DNA of 64,000 nucleotides from Doryteuthis pealeii (GCA_023376005.1 CM042145.1:58448894-58512893); one strand, 5' to 3'. Shown: positions 11,876 to 23,265, counted from the stretch's first letter. The notes: a model not told the origin generated them from the letters alone. Translations and numbers: made by a program.

Positions 11876-12299
11876 GAAAAAAAGGAAAAAAGTTTTCTGA
11901 CGGGTCATTTTTGTTTGTCTCATAAAATATAATAGGGTAGAGATAGACCTTCTAAAATATTTCCTCTAATATATTTTAGGAAAATACTATTTCAGATATA
12001 TTTACATCTAAATTTAAACATTTAGGGAAATTTTCGTGAATTTCAGACTATTAATTGATTTTTCATTGAATTAAAAAAAAAATATTATCGTAACTTGTTT
12101 TTAGCTACGTTAAATTTCAGTTGATTTAACAGTGCCAAAATGAAAAGATTGTTTTTCAATCATAATTTTCATTATTTCCGTAAGCTGAAAAAATAAAAAA
12201 AACATCATCAGGAGTTTGTTTAATGTTTATTCTTTCGAATGGAAAAATCTTTTTTAGAAAATATCAATTTCTATGCAAGTTTCATTGTGTTAAATATAG

Positions 12300-12860
12300 G
12301 GAGGGTAAAATTGGTGGTACCTACTTTTATTTATGCAGAAAAAAGTATCAATCACATATATACCACACCGAGATTCAACTGATTATAAAATTCATTCATT
12401 AATAAATCAACACTGAAGATTTTATTAAAATCGGATAATTCCCTGATTTTTGGTAATTTTTTTTCAAACGGTGTGGGAGGGTAAAAAATTTTACAAAGAT
12501 TCTATGAAGGATGAGACGCTAACCACGTGGGCCTTTTATTGTTTTTAAATCAGGAAGACTTTTTCAAAATCAGCGATTTATTTTAATAGAAATATTTAAT
12601 AAAGAATTATTTTGATTTAATTGAAAAACATCTTTTATGAAAATATGTTCATCTTTTTAAAAAAATTTTTTTTTACATATAAATGATGTTTGTTATACGA
12701 TTCAAAAAAATTATTTTAATCTATTTATATAGAAATCTCCCTTTCTAAGACTTGAATATTTTCAGGGTTCTCAAGATTAAAATAAGATTTCTACAATAAT
12801 TTTCTTTTCAATTTTTTAATATTAAAATGAATATGATTATTATAACAATTTTCCTAAGTT

Positions 12861-12861
<1 letters not shown>
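12300..12861 (+). repeat. F3 3' part plus companion segment, copy 2
   Basis: Bases 12325-12480 carry the F3 3' part (GCAGAAAAAAGTATCAATC, ACCACACCG, AATCGGATAATTCCCTGATT). Bases 12488-12861 carry the companion segment (ATTCTATGAAGGATGAGACG, CTTTCTAAGACTTGAATATT). The unit runs into a (TA)n tract, as does the copy at 14103-14709. Confidence 0.7.
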
Positions 12862-12922
<61 letters not shown>

Positions 12923-12985
12923 GCACGTGGTGATAGCTTTTAAGTAACAACCACGTGCGAAAACAAAAAGCGCACATGGTGATAG

Positions 12986-13049
<64 letters not shown>

Positions 13050-13072
13050 AAAACATATATATATATATATAT

Positions 13073-13156
<84 letters not shown>
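12862..13156. repeat. (TA)n/(AC)n tract with embedded GCGCACGTGG inverted motif
   Basis: Long (AT)n runs (12862-12917, 12988-13033, 13108-13156) and (AC)n runs (13034-13050, 13077-13107). Between the first two lies AAAGCGCACGTGGTGATAGC, an inverted CCACGTGCG near 12951, and a second direct copy at 12967. The overlapping frames on both strands are artefacts of the dinucleotides. Confidence 0.92.
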
Positions 13157-13159
<3 letters not shown>

Positions 13160-13990
13160 ATGTGCAATTTATCGCTGGCTCTAAAAAAGGGTGATCACAG
13201 GAAACTCTTCTAAAAATCATATAAAATAAACTAACTATACGATTTTAATAAAACTTTCGGTATATGAAGTAATAAAAGACGAACTTTTATTGTAAATAAA
13301 TGTTTACTAAATTGAAAAGGCTAATAATTTTTTTCGTTAGTTTTTGTTTCGCGCATTGATCCCCGTACAAAGATCTTTTTTTTTTTATATAAATGATTTT
13401 TACATTTTTGGGAAAAATAATTTAATGACGGAACATATGTAAAAAAACTAAATCGTTACTAATTCAGTATTGGTAATAGGGCATTTTTAACATTGAAACT
13501 TAAACCTCGTAAATAAGAAAAGATATGTATCTTTTTTTCTTTTTTTCCCTAAATTGTTAGGTTATTTTCTAAAGAATTTTATATTAAAAGTCCCTATTGT
13601 CTACTTGTTTATTTTTTTTTCAGGGACTTTTTAAAATTTATAAAATGTAAAATAAATACTTTTCTTTAGTGGATATCAAAATCGTATTTATTGATCAAAG
13701 AAAATATTGTATAAATAATATCTACCTAAAAATAATGACATAACATATTTAGGTTTTTATTTTTTATTTTTAAATTGAAAATAATGTTTGAATTACAAAT
13801 TGCTGTCATTTTTATTAATGGGGAGCGCTAAGCGATATAAAAAAATCTGGGTTTTGGGTATTGTTGTTGTTGTTATTTTTTGCTTCGGCGATGCGTACTG
13901 GGATACATAAGTTCAAATCCGTGACACTAGCATAATTATACTTTGTAGAACTCAAACAAACAGTGTTTGAAGAAATTTATTATTTTATTT
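13157..13990. other. Unassigned AT-rich DNA with a possible SINE B-box
   Basis: No gene is seen. Bases 13885-13930 contain GCGATGCGTACTGGGATACA followed by AAGTTCAAATCCGTGACAC, which resembles the T-arm/B-box part of a tRNA-derived SINE, but no A-box is visible. Confidence 0.4.
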
Positions 13991-14002
13991 GTTTGAAAAT
14001 AT

Positions 14003-14102
14003 ATACGTACGGAACTCCATAGAAATAGTGCACACGTCAAGATGCGATAATTTTGTCAATCTTGATGTGTGCACTATTTCTTTGTATGGAGTTTCGTACG
14101 TA
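14003..14102. repeat. Palindrome with arms of about 40 bp
   Basis: The left arm (14003-14043: TACGTACGGAACTCC, AGAAATAGTGCACAC, GTCAAGAT) pairs with the right arm (14058-14102) with only a few mismatches; the loop is about 14 bp. It would extrude as a strong hairpin. It sits just before an F3 fragment. Confidence 0.9.
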
Positions 14103-14708
14103 AAAAAGTATCAATCATATATACACCACACCGTTATTTTGCACCCCAAAAACAAAGGGTTTAAAAGTTAAGTGACCTGAAAAAAGCAGAAAGTTTTGAA
14201 ATAAAATAACTGATGCATTATAAAATTAATTTATTTATAAACCAACACTGAGGATGCTATTAAAATCGGATAATTCCCTGATTTTTGGTAACATTTTTTC
14301 AAACGAAGGGGGGGGGGTCAAAATTTTTACAAAGATTCTATGAAGGATGAGACGCTAACCACGTGGGCTTTTATTGTTTTAAATCAGGAAGACTTTTTCA
14401 AAATCAGCGATTTATTTTGACAGAAATATTTAATAAAGAATTATTTTGATTTAATTGAAAAACATCTTTTATGAAAATATGTTTATTTTTTTTTTTTTTT
14501 TTTTTTTTTTTACATATAAATGATGTTTGTTATACCATACAAAAAAATTATTTTAATTTATTTATATAGAAATCTCCCTTTCTAAGACTTGAATATTTTC
14601 AGGGTTCTCAAGATTAAAATAAGATTTCTACAATATTTTTCTTTTCATTTTTTAAAAATATTAAAATGAATATGATTATTATAACAATTTTCCTAATTTA
14701 TTTATTCG

Positions 14709-14709
<1 letters not shown>
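14103..14709 (+). repeat. F3 3' part plus companion segment, copy 3
   Basis: Same order as copy 2: AAAAAGTATCAATCATATAT, CACCCCAAAAACAAAGGG, AAGTTAAGTGACCTG, AATCGGATAATTCCCTG, then ATTCTATGAAGGATGAGACG and TATATAGAAATCTCCC. It ends at a 64-bp (AT)n tract (14710-14773). The copy is about 1.8 kb from copy 2, so the unit has been locally amplified. Confidence 0.75.

Positions 14710-14773
<64 letters not shown>
14710..14773. repeat. (TA)n microsatellite
   Basis: About 64 bp of pure AT, followed by CAACCACCTCGTGCGCTTT (14776-14794), an inverted version of the AAAGCGCACGTGGTG motif seen beside the (TA)n tracts at 12918 and 12967. Confidence 0.95.
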
Positions 14774-14774
<1 letters not shown>

Positions 14775-14812
14775 CCAACCACCTCGTGCGCTTTATGTTA
14801 GGTACCTATAAC

Positions 14813-14930
14813 CGATTTAATTAATTTTGATTCGTTTTCAAAATGAAAAGCAGCCGAAAAATTGGGTGATAGCGATATCCAATTTTTCGGCTGCTTTTCA
14901 TTTAAAAACGAATCAAAATTAATTAAATCG
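14813..14930. repeat. Palindrome with arms of about 52 bp
   Basis: The left arm 14813-14865 (CGATTTAATTAATTTTGATT ... GCAGCCGAAAAATTGG) pairs almost perfectly with the right arm 14879-14930, leaving a loop of about 13 bp. The right arm is the opening of the F3 copy that follows, so the palindrome looks like a foldback of the F3 end. Confidence 0.92.
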
Positions 14931-15975
14931 ATTATTTAAGATAAAAAATTTTGTCTAATTTTAAAAATAGTAACATCATAATGAACATCAATAAAAAAGC
15001 AAAATAATATTATACATCTAATTTATTTTTAATACATTTAAAATGATATTTTCGGCCAATTTCGATCGCGTATAGCCTGAAACGCTGTTTAAAAATGGCG
15101 TGTCTACAAAATTAATGTAACATACGCGATTGAGAAAAAATTAACAAAAAATCAGGGAATTATCCGATTTTAATGAAATTTTCAGCATTGATTTTTCAAT
15201 TAATAAATTTTATAATGCATTAGTTATTTTATTTAAAAACTTTAAGTATTTCTGCTATGATGAATTAATATATAAAATTCATTTAAAATATGGATAGCAA
15301 AATTTTAAGTTTAAAATGTCATATTATTAGATTCTAAGAAATATTTTTTAATAACTACTTTACTTTTGTATCAATCATTTATCGAAATGAGTAAAAAAAT
15401 AAAATAAAAAACTCCACCAATAATTTTTTTAGTTTTCATTTTCATTTTATTTTCTAATTTTCGGTACTTATTCACTACCCGAGCAGATTCTTTAAAAAAA
15501 TTCTTAAAAAAAAAAAGTTGTTTCGTTAAAACACACCTTCGATTTTTTGTCTTTTTATTTATGCAGAAAAAAGTATCACCTATATACCATGCCGGTATTT
15601 TGCACCCCCAAAACAAGGGAGAGATCAAAATTGTATTTAAAAAAAGCAATCGAGTTTTCGACAAATTGGGTATACCTAATATTTGAGCAACCACCACATG
15701 TGCTTTTTTTAATCAACACGGAGACTTTCCAAATTAGCTATTTATTTAGGGATTTGAAAGAAATATTTTATAATGTATTTTTTAATGAAAAAAAAAAAAA
15801 CAATTATTAAAATATTTTCACCTTCTTTTTAATTGTTTTGTAAAGAAAATTTTTTTTCAAATGATTCAAATAAATCATTTTAATTTATTTAAAACGGAAT
15901 CTCCTTGTCAAAGATTTATATATTTTCAGGGATTTCAAAAATAAAATAATATTGATAGAATTTTTTTTCATTTTT
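14888..15975 (+). repeat. F3 repeat, internally deleted, with companion segment
   Basis: Order: AAAACGAATCAAAATTAATT, AGTAACATCATAATGAAC, TTTCGATCGCGTATAGCC, AATCAGGGAATTATCCG, TTAATATATAAAATTCATTT, TTTTCGGTACTTATTCACTA, GCAGAAAAAAGTATCACC, and an end ACAAATTGGGTATACC (15662-15677). A diverged companion segment follows (15680-15975). The 108- and 87-residue frames overlap on opposite strands and are shadows. Confidence 0.75.
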
Positions 15976-16131
15976 CGTATATTAAAATAGATACGTGGTA
16001 AAAAATGTGAATTTTTACAAGATTAAGAAAAAAATCCAAGGAAATGATGAAGGTCAATTTGACTACACATGAATTTTTTCCAAAGTGGAAAAATGGCATT
16101 TTCCACTTTCAATTCTTAAAACATAAAATTG

Positions 16132-16177
16132 TAACCCTAACCGCAAACCCAACCCTAAAACTAACCCTAACCCTAAC
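16132..16177. repeat. Interstitial telomere-like (CCCTAA)n patch
   Basis: About 46 bp of degenerate CCCTAA units: AACCCTAACCG, then variants, then AACTAACCCTAACCCTAAC. It equals TTAGGG on the other strand, the usual metazoan telomere unit. It is too short and diverged to be an active end. Confidence 0.85.
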
Positions 16178-16865
16178 AAGATTAAAATCTTATCATGTAC
16201 GATTTTAAAAAATTAGATTTAAGATAGATTGTTTTAAAGTTTGTTTGAATTGCACAAATACTTTTTAAGCAATTACCTTTTAGATAATCCCAGATTACTT
16301 GTCAACAACTATTTTAATCTTTTAGCTTTTAGATAGGTTGAAATATATTTAAATATATTTCAAATATATTTGCTGGCAAAATAGCCTGTGGTCTATTTTA
16401 TTAGGACTGGTGAAATAAGCCTAAAAGTAAGTCTATTTTATTGAAACCGGATAACTAGCCTATTCAAAAAATTTATATAAAATTACAGAATTAGATTGTT
16501 TCATTTGTAAATAAAATAAAATAGATAGGAAACTTAATCTTCGTAAATGAAGAGATTTTCAGCCATATAGTACAGAAGACAAATCTAAGCATCTACACAT
16601 GCGTAAAACTGACGTAGGTAAATTATAGAAGTTGCAAAAAGTACAACCCTCATTTTTTGTGTCTATTCTCAATAAAATCCAACTTATTTGGACAGTTTTG
16701 GAAAACTTTAAATTGAAATAATATTATTCTGTGATTTTCTTTCAATAATCCAACCTGAGTTCAATGGGTGACCCGTTGGGTCATATTTTTTTCTAGTTTA
16801 TATATATATTTATTACTTATATATTTCATTAAGAAAAGAGGGCATTTAGTAAAATGTTACATATG

Positions 16866-16918
<53 letters not shown>

Positions 16919-17135
16919 TTTTTAGTTATTAAGCTAGTAAATAAGATGATTGCTTTTAGCATAGTTTGTTTCCAATATAAATTGGTTGGTAAAATTTATT
17001 GGATTTTATTGTGAGCTTCATACTAATCAAAATATTATTATTTTGTTGCTTTCTATAATTTCACACATATATAATTAAATGTTATAATATTTTAAGCTTT
17101 AAATAAGAATAAGAATAAAAGTAATTTTAAGCATC
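16178..17135. other. Unassigned AT-rich DNA with a (TA)n tract
   Basis: No gene or known repeat is recognised. Bases 16370-16460 contain a loose duplication around GTCTATTTTATTAGGAC and GTCTATTTTATTGAAAC. A (TA)n tract lies at 16869-16916. Confidence 0.6.
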
Positions 17136-17480
17136 TCATATTTTTTTCTTTGCAGATCCATGACTACAGAATTGTGAGTTCAATCCTCACTGGATGCCCC
17201 ATACTTTCGACCTTGTGTCTCATTCAACTGTGGTGAATGTGTTGAGTAAATATGCACACCAGCATTCAACATGTGTGAGGCACACTTACAACAACTTGGT
17301 CGGATATGGAAACAGTTAGTTGAGTTCAAATCCTGGACAAGGCTCTGTGACAATTTTATTGTGCCAGTTGATCCTGATCTAAATTTGAGCCATCTCTCAA
17401 TGAGTAAACAGAAATCAACTGACTCATCCCCACCACCCGATCATCAGTGTGTGGAACCCAACATTTACGTCAAGGGACCA
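17136..17480 (+). mobile_element. tRNA-derived SINE fragments
   Basis: Bases 17170-17200 hold GTGAGTTCAATCCTCAC, a perfect T-arm-like stem with a B-box loop. A second B-box-like phrase, GAGTTCAAATCCTGGACAAG, is at 17323-17342; its reverse complement recurs near 18960 and, in more diverged form, near 20700 and 20970. The 71-residue frame over this stretch is not convincing as protein. Confidence 0.55.
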
Positions 17481-17482
17481 GA

Positions 17483-17702
17483 TTGAATGTAGTTGATTCA
17501 TTCATTTATCTTGGCAACACTCTCTCCAGAAATGGATTCCTTGATTCTGAAATATCTCTAAGGATTGAAAATGGCTAGTAAGGCTTTTGGTGGCTTGAAA
17601 AATCTGCGTGGTTGGATAGAGCAATCAGCATCGGAAAAAAAGCTCAGTGTGTATGAACTGTGTGTTTTGTCTATACTTTTATATTCTTCAGATAGACTAT
17701 GC
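17483..17702 (+). pseudogene. LINE reverse transcriptase fragment
   Basis: Two frames joined by one frameshift near 17570 give FIYLGNTLS ... EISLRIENA/S then SKAFGGL ... KLSVYELCVLSILLY. This is the layout seen just after the polymerase core in many LINE reverse transcriptases: an F-x-YLG block, an R-I-x-KA block and a Y-x(7)-LLYG block. The final G is lost and stops surround it. It differs from the LINE at 60385, so a second family is present. A T-run at 17783-17808 follows. Confidence 0.7.
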
Positions 17703-18237
17703 ATCCTACCTATGGTGGATGGTGTGGGTAATACACCTACCAAGAACATTAATATCATCAACTCAATATTGTCACCAAAATCTTTTTTTTTTTTTTTTTT
17801 TTTTTTTTGTTCCAGTCATCTTGTAACATTTGTTAAGGTAAGCCATTTTCTTTTGATTTTTGTGATTGAAAAAAGCCACATTGTTAAAGTATTGATATTA
17901 ACAGGTTGAAATACATCCATATAGATATACGGTTAAATTCTTTAGAAATCAAGGGAGATAATCCCACATTCTCACTAATCCATCCCTTGCGTACTTGCAT
18001 GTACAATATGCACTATAGTTACACACTAAAATCTCCAGCAAATCCACCTAGAAGAGACGCTACCCCATAATACTCATTAGTAGGGGATTAGAATTAGTAG
18101 AAAAAACTACTATTAGAACAACTATGAACCCCTAAATAACACAACAATGAACAACACCTAACATATGTCTAAACACACAACTAGAACAACCCAGTACTGT
18201 TCACAGAAATACTAAACCAACTCTAAAACAACGATAA

Positions 18238-18397
18238 AATTAAAAAGATACTAAACACAACAAAAATAATTAAAAGTAAAATCCAACCAAAAAATCTCAA
18301 ACACATACTAACCATATCCAAATTTGGGGAACACACTACACAAGTCTCAAGATACAAAAATAAAAGATGTGGAGTATGCAACATAAATGAATCGTTC
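18238..18397 (+). pseudogene. Penelope-like element fragment (linker before GIY-YIG)
   Basis: One frame gives KIQPKNLKHILTISKFG, then a spacer, then NKRCGVCNINESF. Penelope-like elements often carry an NLKxxLTxAKF block and a KRCGxC block between reverse transcriptase and the GIY-YIG endonuclease. The frame ends at a stop right after. The region upstream to about 18000 is A/C-rich and reads as decayed sequence without a clear RT motif. No element end is visible. Confidence 0.6.
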
Positions 18398-18444
18398 CAA
18401 TGATAATATCTTTTATTATCATTTTATATAAGCATTTTATTGGC

Positions 18445-18712
18445 TAGGTTCGCTCAATCGGTAGAGCGTTCAGCTAGAAACTACAAGGTTCCTAGTTCGA
18501 TACCGGTCCTCGCCAACTCAGCATATGACTAGCACAGGGATCTGTGTGGTAAAGTAAGGAGCTGATGGTAGGTGTGGCGCTCCACCTCAGATGCTAAAAA
18601 ACAATCTCCTTTGTCTAGCGCTATTGCAAAGGGGATAGACTCCCTTGCTGACTGGCTGATACCGACTTTAGGCCGCCCCATCGACTTTACTTTTTTTTTT
18701 TTTTTTTACTAT
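18445..18712 (+). mobile_element. tRNA-derived SINE, full-length-looking copy
   Basis: The head resembles a tRNA: D-arm GCTCAATCGGTAGAGC (A-box), then GGTTCCTAGTTCGATACCGG (B-box and T-arm). The body contains GGTAGGTGTGGCGCTCCACC, then GGGGATAGACTCCCTTGCTG, and the 3' end GATACCGACTTTAGGCCGCC followed by a T-run at 18691-18707. Related copies: 10098 (3' end only) and 54525 (head and body). The head would be an RNA polymerase III promoter. Confidence 0.9.
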
Positions 18713-19283
18713 ACTTTGGAAATCAAGGGAGATAATCCCTTATTTTTCACTTAACTCAAGGCAGGTAATGTGTCTATAAAAGTGTTCTACATTAAAACAA
18801 GCTAAACTCATACAATTCCAACAATGACAAGCTTTAATTGGTAAAAGCATTTTCAATGTTTAAATCGGTTCACAGAATTCGCTACATTTTGTAATTTGCA
18901 AAGATTTTCTCTTTTGTTTCTTTGTCTTCTACCCAAACATTGTTCAATAGAGAGAGCCTTGCCCAGGATTTGAACTCTGATTGTCATGTCTATTTCCTAG
19001 ATGTGCATAATATGTGTGCACACCAGGATTCTGATATCAGTTTGTCTTCTTGATGGATATTTTTGATCTATCAGTGGTCACATCAAATTGACTTTCCCAC
19101 AATGTCTTAATTAATTAATCTAACCAGTAAACAATTATAAAGAGTTTGCTATTGCTAGGTTGATCTCTTATCAAATTGTTTTTTTTTTACAAAAAATTTT
19201 GTCACATTTCTTACATGGGATATGTTTCTCTCTTTTTTTAAAATTTTTCTTTAAAAATCTTTTTAGAGATCAAGAGGCCACTT
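18713..19283. other. Spacer with minus-strand B-box-like phrase
   Basis: At 18958-18990, read on the minus strand, CAGAGTTCAAATCCTGGGCA matches the SINE phrase at 17323. The rest is not recognised. Confidence 0.5.
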
Positions 19284-19370
19284 CCTGGGGGTAACTCTTG
19301 ATTTCCTGGGGGTAACTCTTGATTTCCTGGGGGTAACTCTTGATTTCCTGGTGTTAACTCTTGATTTCTT
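19284..19370. repeat. 21-bp tandem repeat, about 4 copies
   Basis: Four units starting CCTGGGGGTAAC and ending CTTGATTT. The last unit has GTGTTA in place of GGGGTA. Flanks are not repeated. Confidence 0.95.
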
Positions 19371-21394
19371 TACACATAATATTTACATCCCATTTTAGGA
19401 TGGAAGATGTTATTTGATCCTCAAATACTATTTTCTTCCCCCTGCCCCATTTCTTAAACTACATGGAGTGAACAAATTTTACCTTCCTCATTTGACAGTA
19501 TGGACAGATGATTGTCACAACAATATAGCTCTTATCATATATGAGCAAGAAGATGGTGGCTAAGGGTTTTAGTGTCCTTGGTATGACATTAAAGCTCATC
19601 TAGTAAACAAATTTTACCTTCCCCTTTTGACAGTTTCTGTTAATTGTGTTTGTGTCATCAGCCTTTGTTAATTTTTGTATATTCTTTCAAGTCCCTGAAT
19701 TTTTGTATCTAGACAATCCTCATTGGGGCGAATCCTCTTCCATTTGTTTTTCTTGGCAATTAAATCCACCATTTTTGTCCTGAAGAAGATACAAGACATC
19801 TGTTTCTGATGATTCTTCCCATTTTATTTGATTATTGATGCAACCCTCATGAAGAGGGCTCAACTCATTGAAGATTTTGCTCATAGCCTGAAAAGAAATT
19901 AAAAATCAAAATAAGAAAATAAAAAATATCTTCATTCCTATTTAAAAAGGTATTTTAAGGTTTTTATCATTTGGCTCATCGTTTTGTAAAAAAAAAGTTA
20001 CAAAAATCTCATCGAGGCCGGTTGAACCATTTTTCACAGAGACATTTCCATTTTCAAATTTTCATAATTACTCATTTTTGAATATTGGATGTGTGTCTAA
20101 ATCATCCAACAGGTGCAAGATCTTGTGCATTGGCATAAATTTCCTTGTTCTATGCACAATACCCCTTAGTTTCCCCATTCTCTATTTTAAGAATGGTTCA
20201 GAGTTTTCTTTGATTTGGTTACTGGTATATATCATTATAAAGGATTACACATTAAACATTTCTTTTCATATTGTTATAATAATTGTTGCATGTGTGCAAT
20301 CTTCTGATATTCATGATTGGTATAATCAGTCTTTGTTATTTATATATATTCTTTCAATTCCCTGAATTGTTACATCTATGCAATCCTCAGTCCTGGGTAC
20401 TAAGTGGTCCCATGACATTGGGGCAAGTCCTATTTCTCCTGTTTTTCTTGACACATTTAGACTGTCTAAATAATCAATTGGGTATAAAGTATAAAAGATT
20501 TTTAAGGCCTTGAGCATTGTCATCAGTTTTCTTGTTATGTGTTCAATACACCTTAATTCCCCCATTCTTCATTTTAAGAATGTTTCATAAATTCTGAAAT
20601 TATCTCATGGGAGAGAGAACCAAATCTCCATATGATGTTGATGCTGTTGCTCAGATAGTCATCCATTCGATTAACGCTATGTAAAATGGAAAGTGACTTG
20701 TACACGATTTGAACTCTGATTGCTGTGTCTATTTCCTACAAGCGCCTAAAATTTCTAGACTCATTTTCCAATTAAGGAATCAGTATGAATGGGGGGGGGG
20801 GCGGAAGGACCCCCATCACTTGATTCTCCAGTGTCAATGGATTTATGTATTTCTGTGTAAAAATCAATTTGAAATTTCCAAAAATCACAATGGGAGAGAG
20901 ATTAGACCTGCATATGATGTTCCTCAGGTATTCATTCGTTTGATTAGCACTATGTAAATTGGAAAAAGCCATGTCCAGGATTTGAAATCTGATCATCATG
21001 TCTATTTCTTAGAAGCACCTAGAATATCAAGACTCATGTCCTTTTGTGACATCTGCCTGATTCTCATTGGGGCAAGTCGTCTTCCTCCTGTTTTTTTTTT
21101 CATTTTTAAAATGAATTGAACCTCTTCTCCATATAAGGAATGGTCTACAGTATCAAATCCTCCATTTTTAAAACAAGAACTGTTTTAGCATGTTAGCTTT
21201 GAAACATATTCTATGTTTCACACCATAATAATAGCAAATATATTGCATCCGGTCTTGATAAGGTATCATTGTATCCTGCTACAGTTTGAAAAGAAAGTTG
21301 AATACTGAAAAGCAGAAAATCCTTCATTCAATATTTTGGTATTAACCAAAAGCATTAACATTATCTCCATCTATGATGAAACAATCTATTTATC
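19371..21394. repeat. Dispersed short duplications
   Basis: Phrases around TATATTCTTTCAA, CCCTGAATT and CATTGGGGC(A/G)A recur at 19675-19770, 20345-20460 and 21055-21100, and weakly at 23010-23100. The phrase CTCTGATTGCTGTGTCTATT near 20715 has a relative at 20985. An F1 body fragment lies at 19553-19612 (GGTGGCTAAGGGTTTTAGTG). A G-run sits at 20791-20801. Short frames here are not supported as genes. Confidence 0.6.
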
Positions 21395-21760
21395 GCCCGT
21401 GTTGACTTCTTCATTTTACTTTAAATTACAATAACAATCAAAAGACTTATTAAATATTTTTCATGTTTATGGTTTTTTTCCCTTTGTGAATTATTTTATG
21501 TTTCTTTGAATTTTCATCACATTTTGTCAACGATTGTTTTTTTTTCTTTTTCTTTTCTGTATTTCATGTTCTGTTAGACTTTTCTTAAAACTAAAGACTT
21601 ATTACATATTTCACATATGTCTGTTTCTTTCTCCAGTGTGAATTATTTTATGTTCCCTTAGATTACAACTACATCTAAAAGTTTTATTACATATTTCATA
21701 TATGTCTGTTTCTTTCTCCAGTGTGAATTATTTTATCTTCCGATGATGTGGTAGATTTAA
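21395..21760 (-). pseudogene. C2H2 zinc-finger gene remnant
   Basis: On the minus strand the inter-finger linker appears as HKIIHTGE and IIHKGKK, with following blocks ICEICNKS and a Cys/Asn/Leu stretch (CSCNL) typical of the finger turn. At least two HTGE linkers lie about 85 bp apart (near 21640 and 21725), with a third, more decayed one near 21490. A 1-base insertion after the E of HTGE breaks the frame, and stops follow. It is a dead multi-finger fragment and may belong with 23255-23450. Confidence 0.75.
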
Positions 21761-21761
21761 T

Positions 21762-21860
21762 ATGTAGTCGGCTGTAGTTTAACGTCAATACCCAGGACCA
21801 AGCATTTCATCCGTGCTGGTGGGGGCCATTTCTCACTTAATTCCGCCATTAAGGGTAGTA
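21762..21860 (-). repeat. F1 repeat, short fragment
   Basis: The phrase GTTTAACGTCAATACCCAGG and the nearby context match the F1 body block GTTTAACGTCATTCTCAGGA at 63426. Confidence 0.55.
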
Positions 21861-21926
21861 AGTTTCTTTTATCAATTTGAAGTCCCAAAATTCTCATCCT
21901 TTTTCTTTTCCATTTTGGCACTGTGT

Positions 21927-22938
21927 TCAATTTGGTATAGGGCTACCTTTAATTTTTTTCCCACTTTTATCTTTTTGCTTTGAATTTTCCTTCACATTTT
22001 TTCCTTTAGTTTTCCCTGGTTTGAAAATTAGGAGTGGGTTAGGCCTGTCTTCATCATTTTTTGAGGGTTTTCTCTTGCTCAGACCTGCCACAAAGTTTCC
22101 AGGGATTTCATCTTTTTTCTCAGGGAGAATATTTCTAGGTTTGGAGTTTCCGAAGGAATTATTCTTTTTTGTTGTTGTAATGGTTTCTATAGCTTCATTG
22201 CTATGTTTGAACACATCGTTGAGAGTTGGATAGTTATTTCCCACACGATGAATCATTTCACGCTGAAAATCCTTTATAATATGCAGTACGTCTAGGAATT
22301 CCTTGGTTAGCAGCTCTATAGTGACATCATAATTCTCTTTCTCCAGGGTCAAATGAAACACCATCTGCAGCGCGTATCCACTTAAATAACTTTTCAGGAC
22401 AGCTAATTTAGTCTTTCCCGACTGAATGTGGTGTACGCAATTATTGAATTGCACAAAAAAAATTTTAAATTCAAATTTAGTGGGTTCTATACCAGCAAAG
22501 ACACTACACTGTATTCTTTGCACAGATATAAAGTCTCCATAATAGGGGCTATTCCCACTCTTATTGTATCCTGGGGGTGTTTCATTTTCGGATGTCGCAC
22601 GTGGTGCTACAGGTGTTCAAAATCTTTTTTTAAATTTTCGACAAGCGCTTCCTAATACCCTCTTCATATGCGCAATTTCCTTTAAAGTCCTCTATTAGTG
22701 AAGTTTCCCCCATGTCCATATCACCATCAAAGCAGAGTTCCGTTATTTTATCGTTAGAGTCTATTACTTTGTTAAGATAAGTCATTATTGTAGACTCCAC
22801 TCCGACGAAAACATCTTCGTCTAAATCAGGATTAGACTCAAGTGACTCCAATTTAATAATCGCATTGAATTTAGCTGTATTTTTAGCTTTAATTAGCGAT
22901 TTGACGACTTGTAGGATTTTGTAAAGTTTGTTTATCAA
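21927..22938 (-). pseudogene. BEL/Pao-like gag remnant, two frames
   Basis: The upstream frame (22938 to 22630) is charged and helical, with a short coiled-coil-like stretch. The second (22523 to 21927, 198 residues) contains KFEFKIFFVQFNNCVHHI, then KTKLAVLKSYLSGYA and ENYDVTIELLTKEF, a pattern I associate with the DUF1759 gag region of BEL/Pao elements (load, fold and 'YLKSxLxGxA' block). It ends in a Lys-rich tail. The gap between the frames holds stops, so the gene is broken. No protease, reverse transcriptase or LTR is seen next to it. Gag would package the element RNA. Confidence 0.7.
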
Positions 22939-23199
22939 AATATAAAAGTGATTGTTTTATTGTTTTCATGCTATTGTACTTTGTTCCTTCCTCTATTTTA
23001 GTAGCTGTTTTTCTTGATATTGATGTTCATGATTGATGGAATCAATCCTTGATCATTTTTCTACATATTACAAGTTCTTGAATTCTTGCATCTACTCTAC
23101 AAACTAATATTTAAAAATTTCAAAATGATATTCGCTTTGTTCTAAGAATATCTGTCTTAAAAGCCCTAGCTAACCTTTATGATTGTCATGATATAGTTA

Positions 23200-23265
23200 T
23201 TATCATATATGTCAGTGGTTGAGTGTCTTAGTGGCCTTGGTATGATGTTAAACTGCATCTATATT
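23200..23265 (+). repeat. F1 body fragment
   Basis: GGTTGAGTGTCTTAGTGGCC followed by TTGGTATGATGTTAAACTGC resembles 850-895 and 19555-19600. Confidence 0.55.

Noticed and set aside
12854..13220. YIYIYI / CVCVCV frames on both strands
   Set aside because: Dinucleotide repeats (TA)n and (CA)n read in frame.
18447..18520. A functional tRNA gene
   Set aside because: A and B boxes are present but the anticodon arm and acceptor pairing are poor, and the sequence continues into a SINE body with relatives at 54525 and 10098.
20078..20565. Overlapping 75-95 codon frames as membrane proteins
   Set aside because: They overlap on both strands within dispersed duplications; low-complexity hydrophobic translation of AT-rich DNA.
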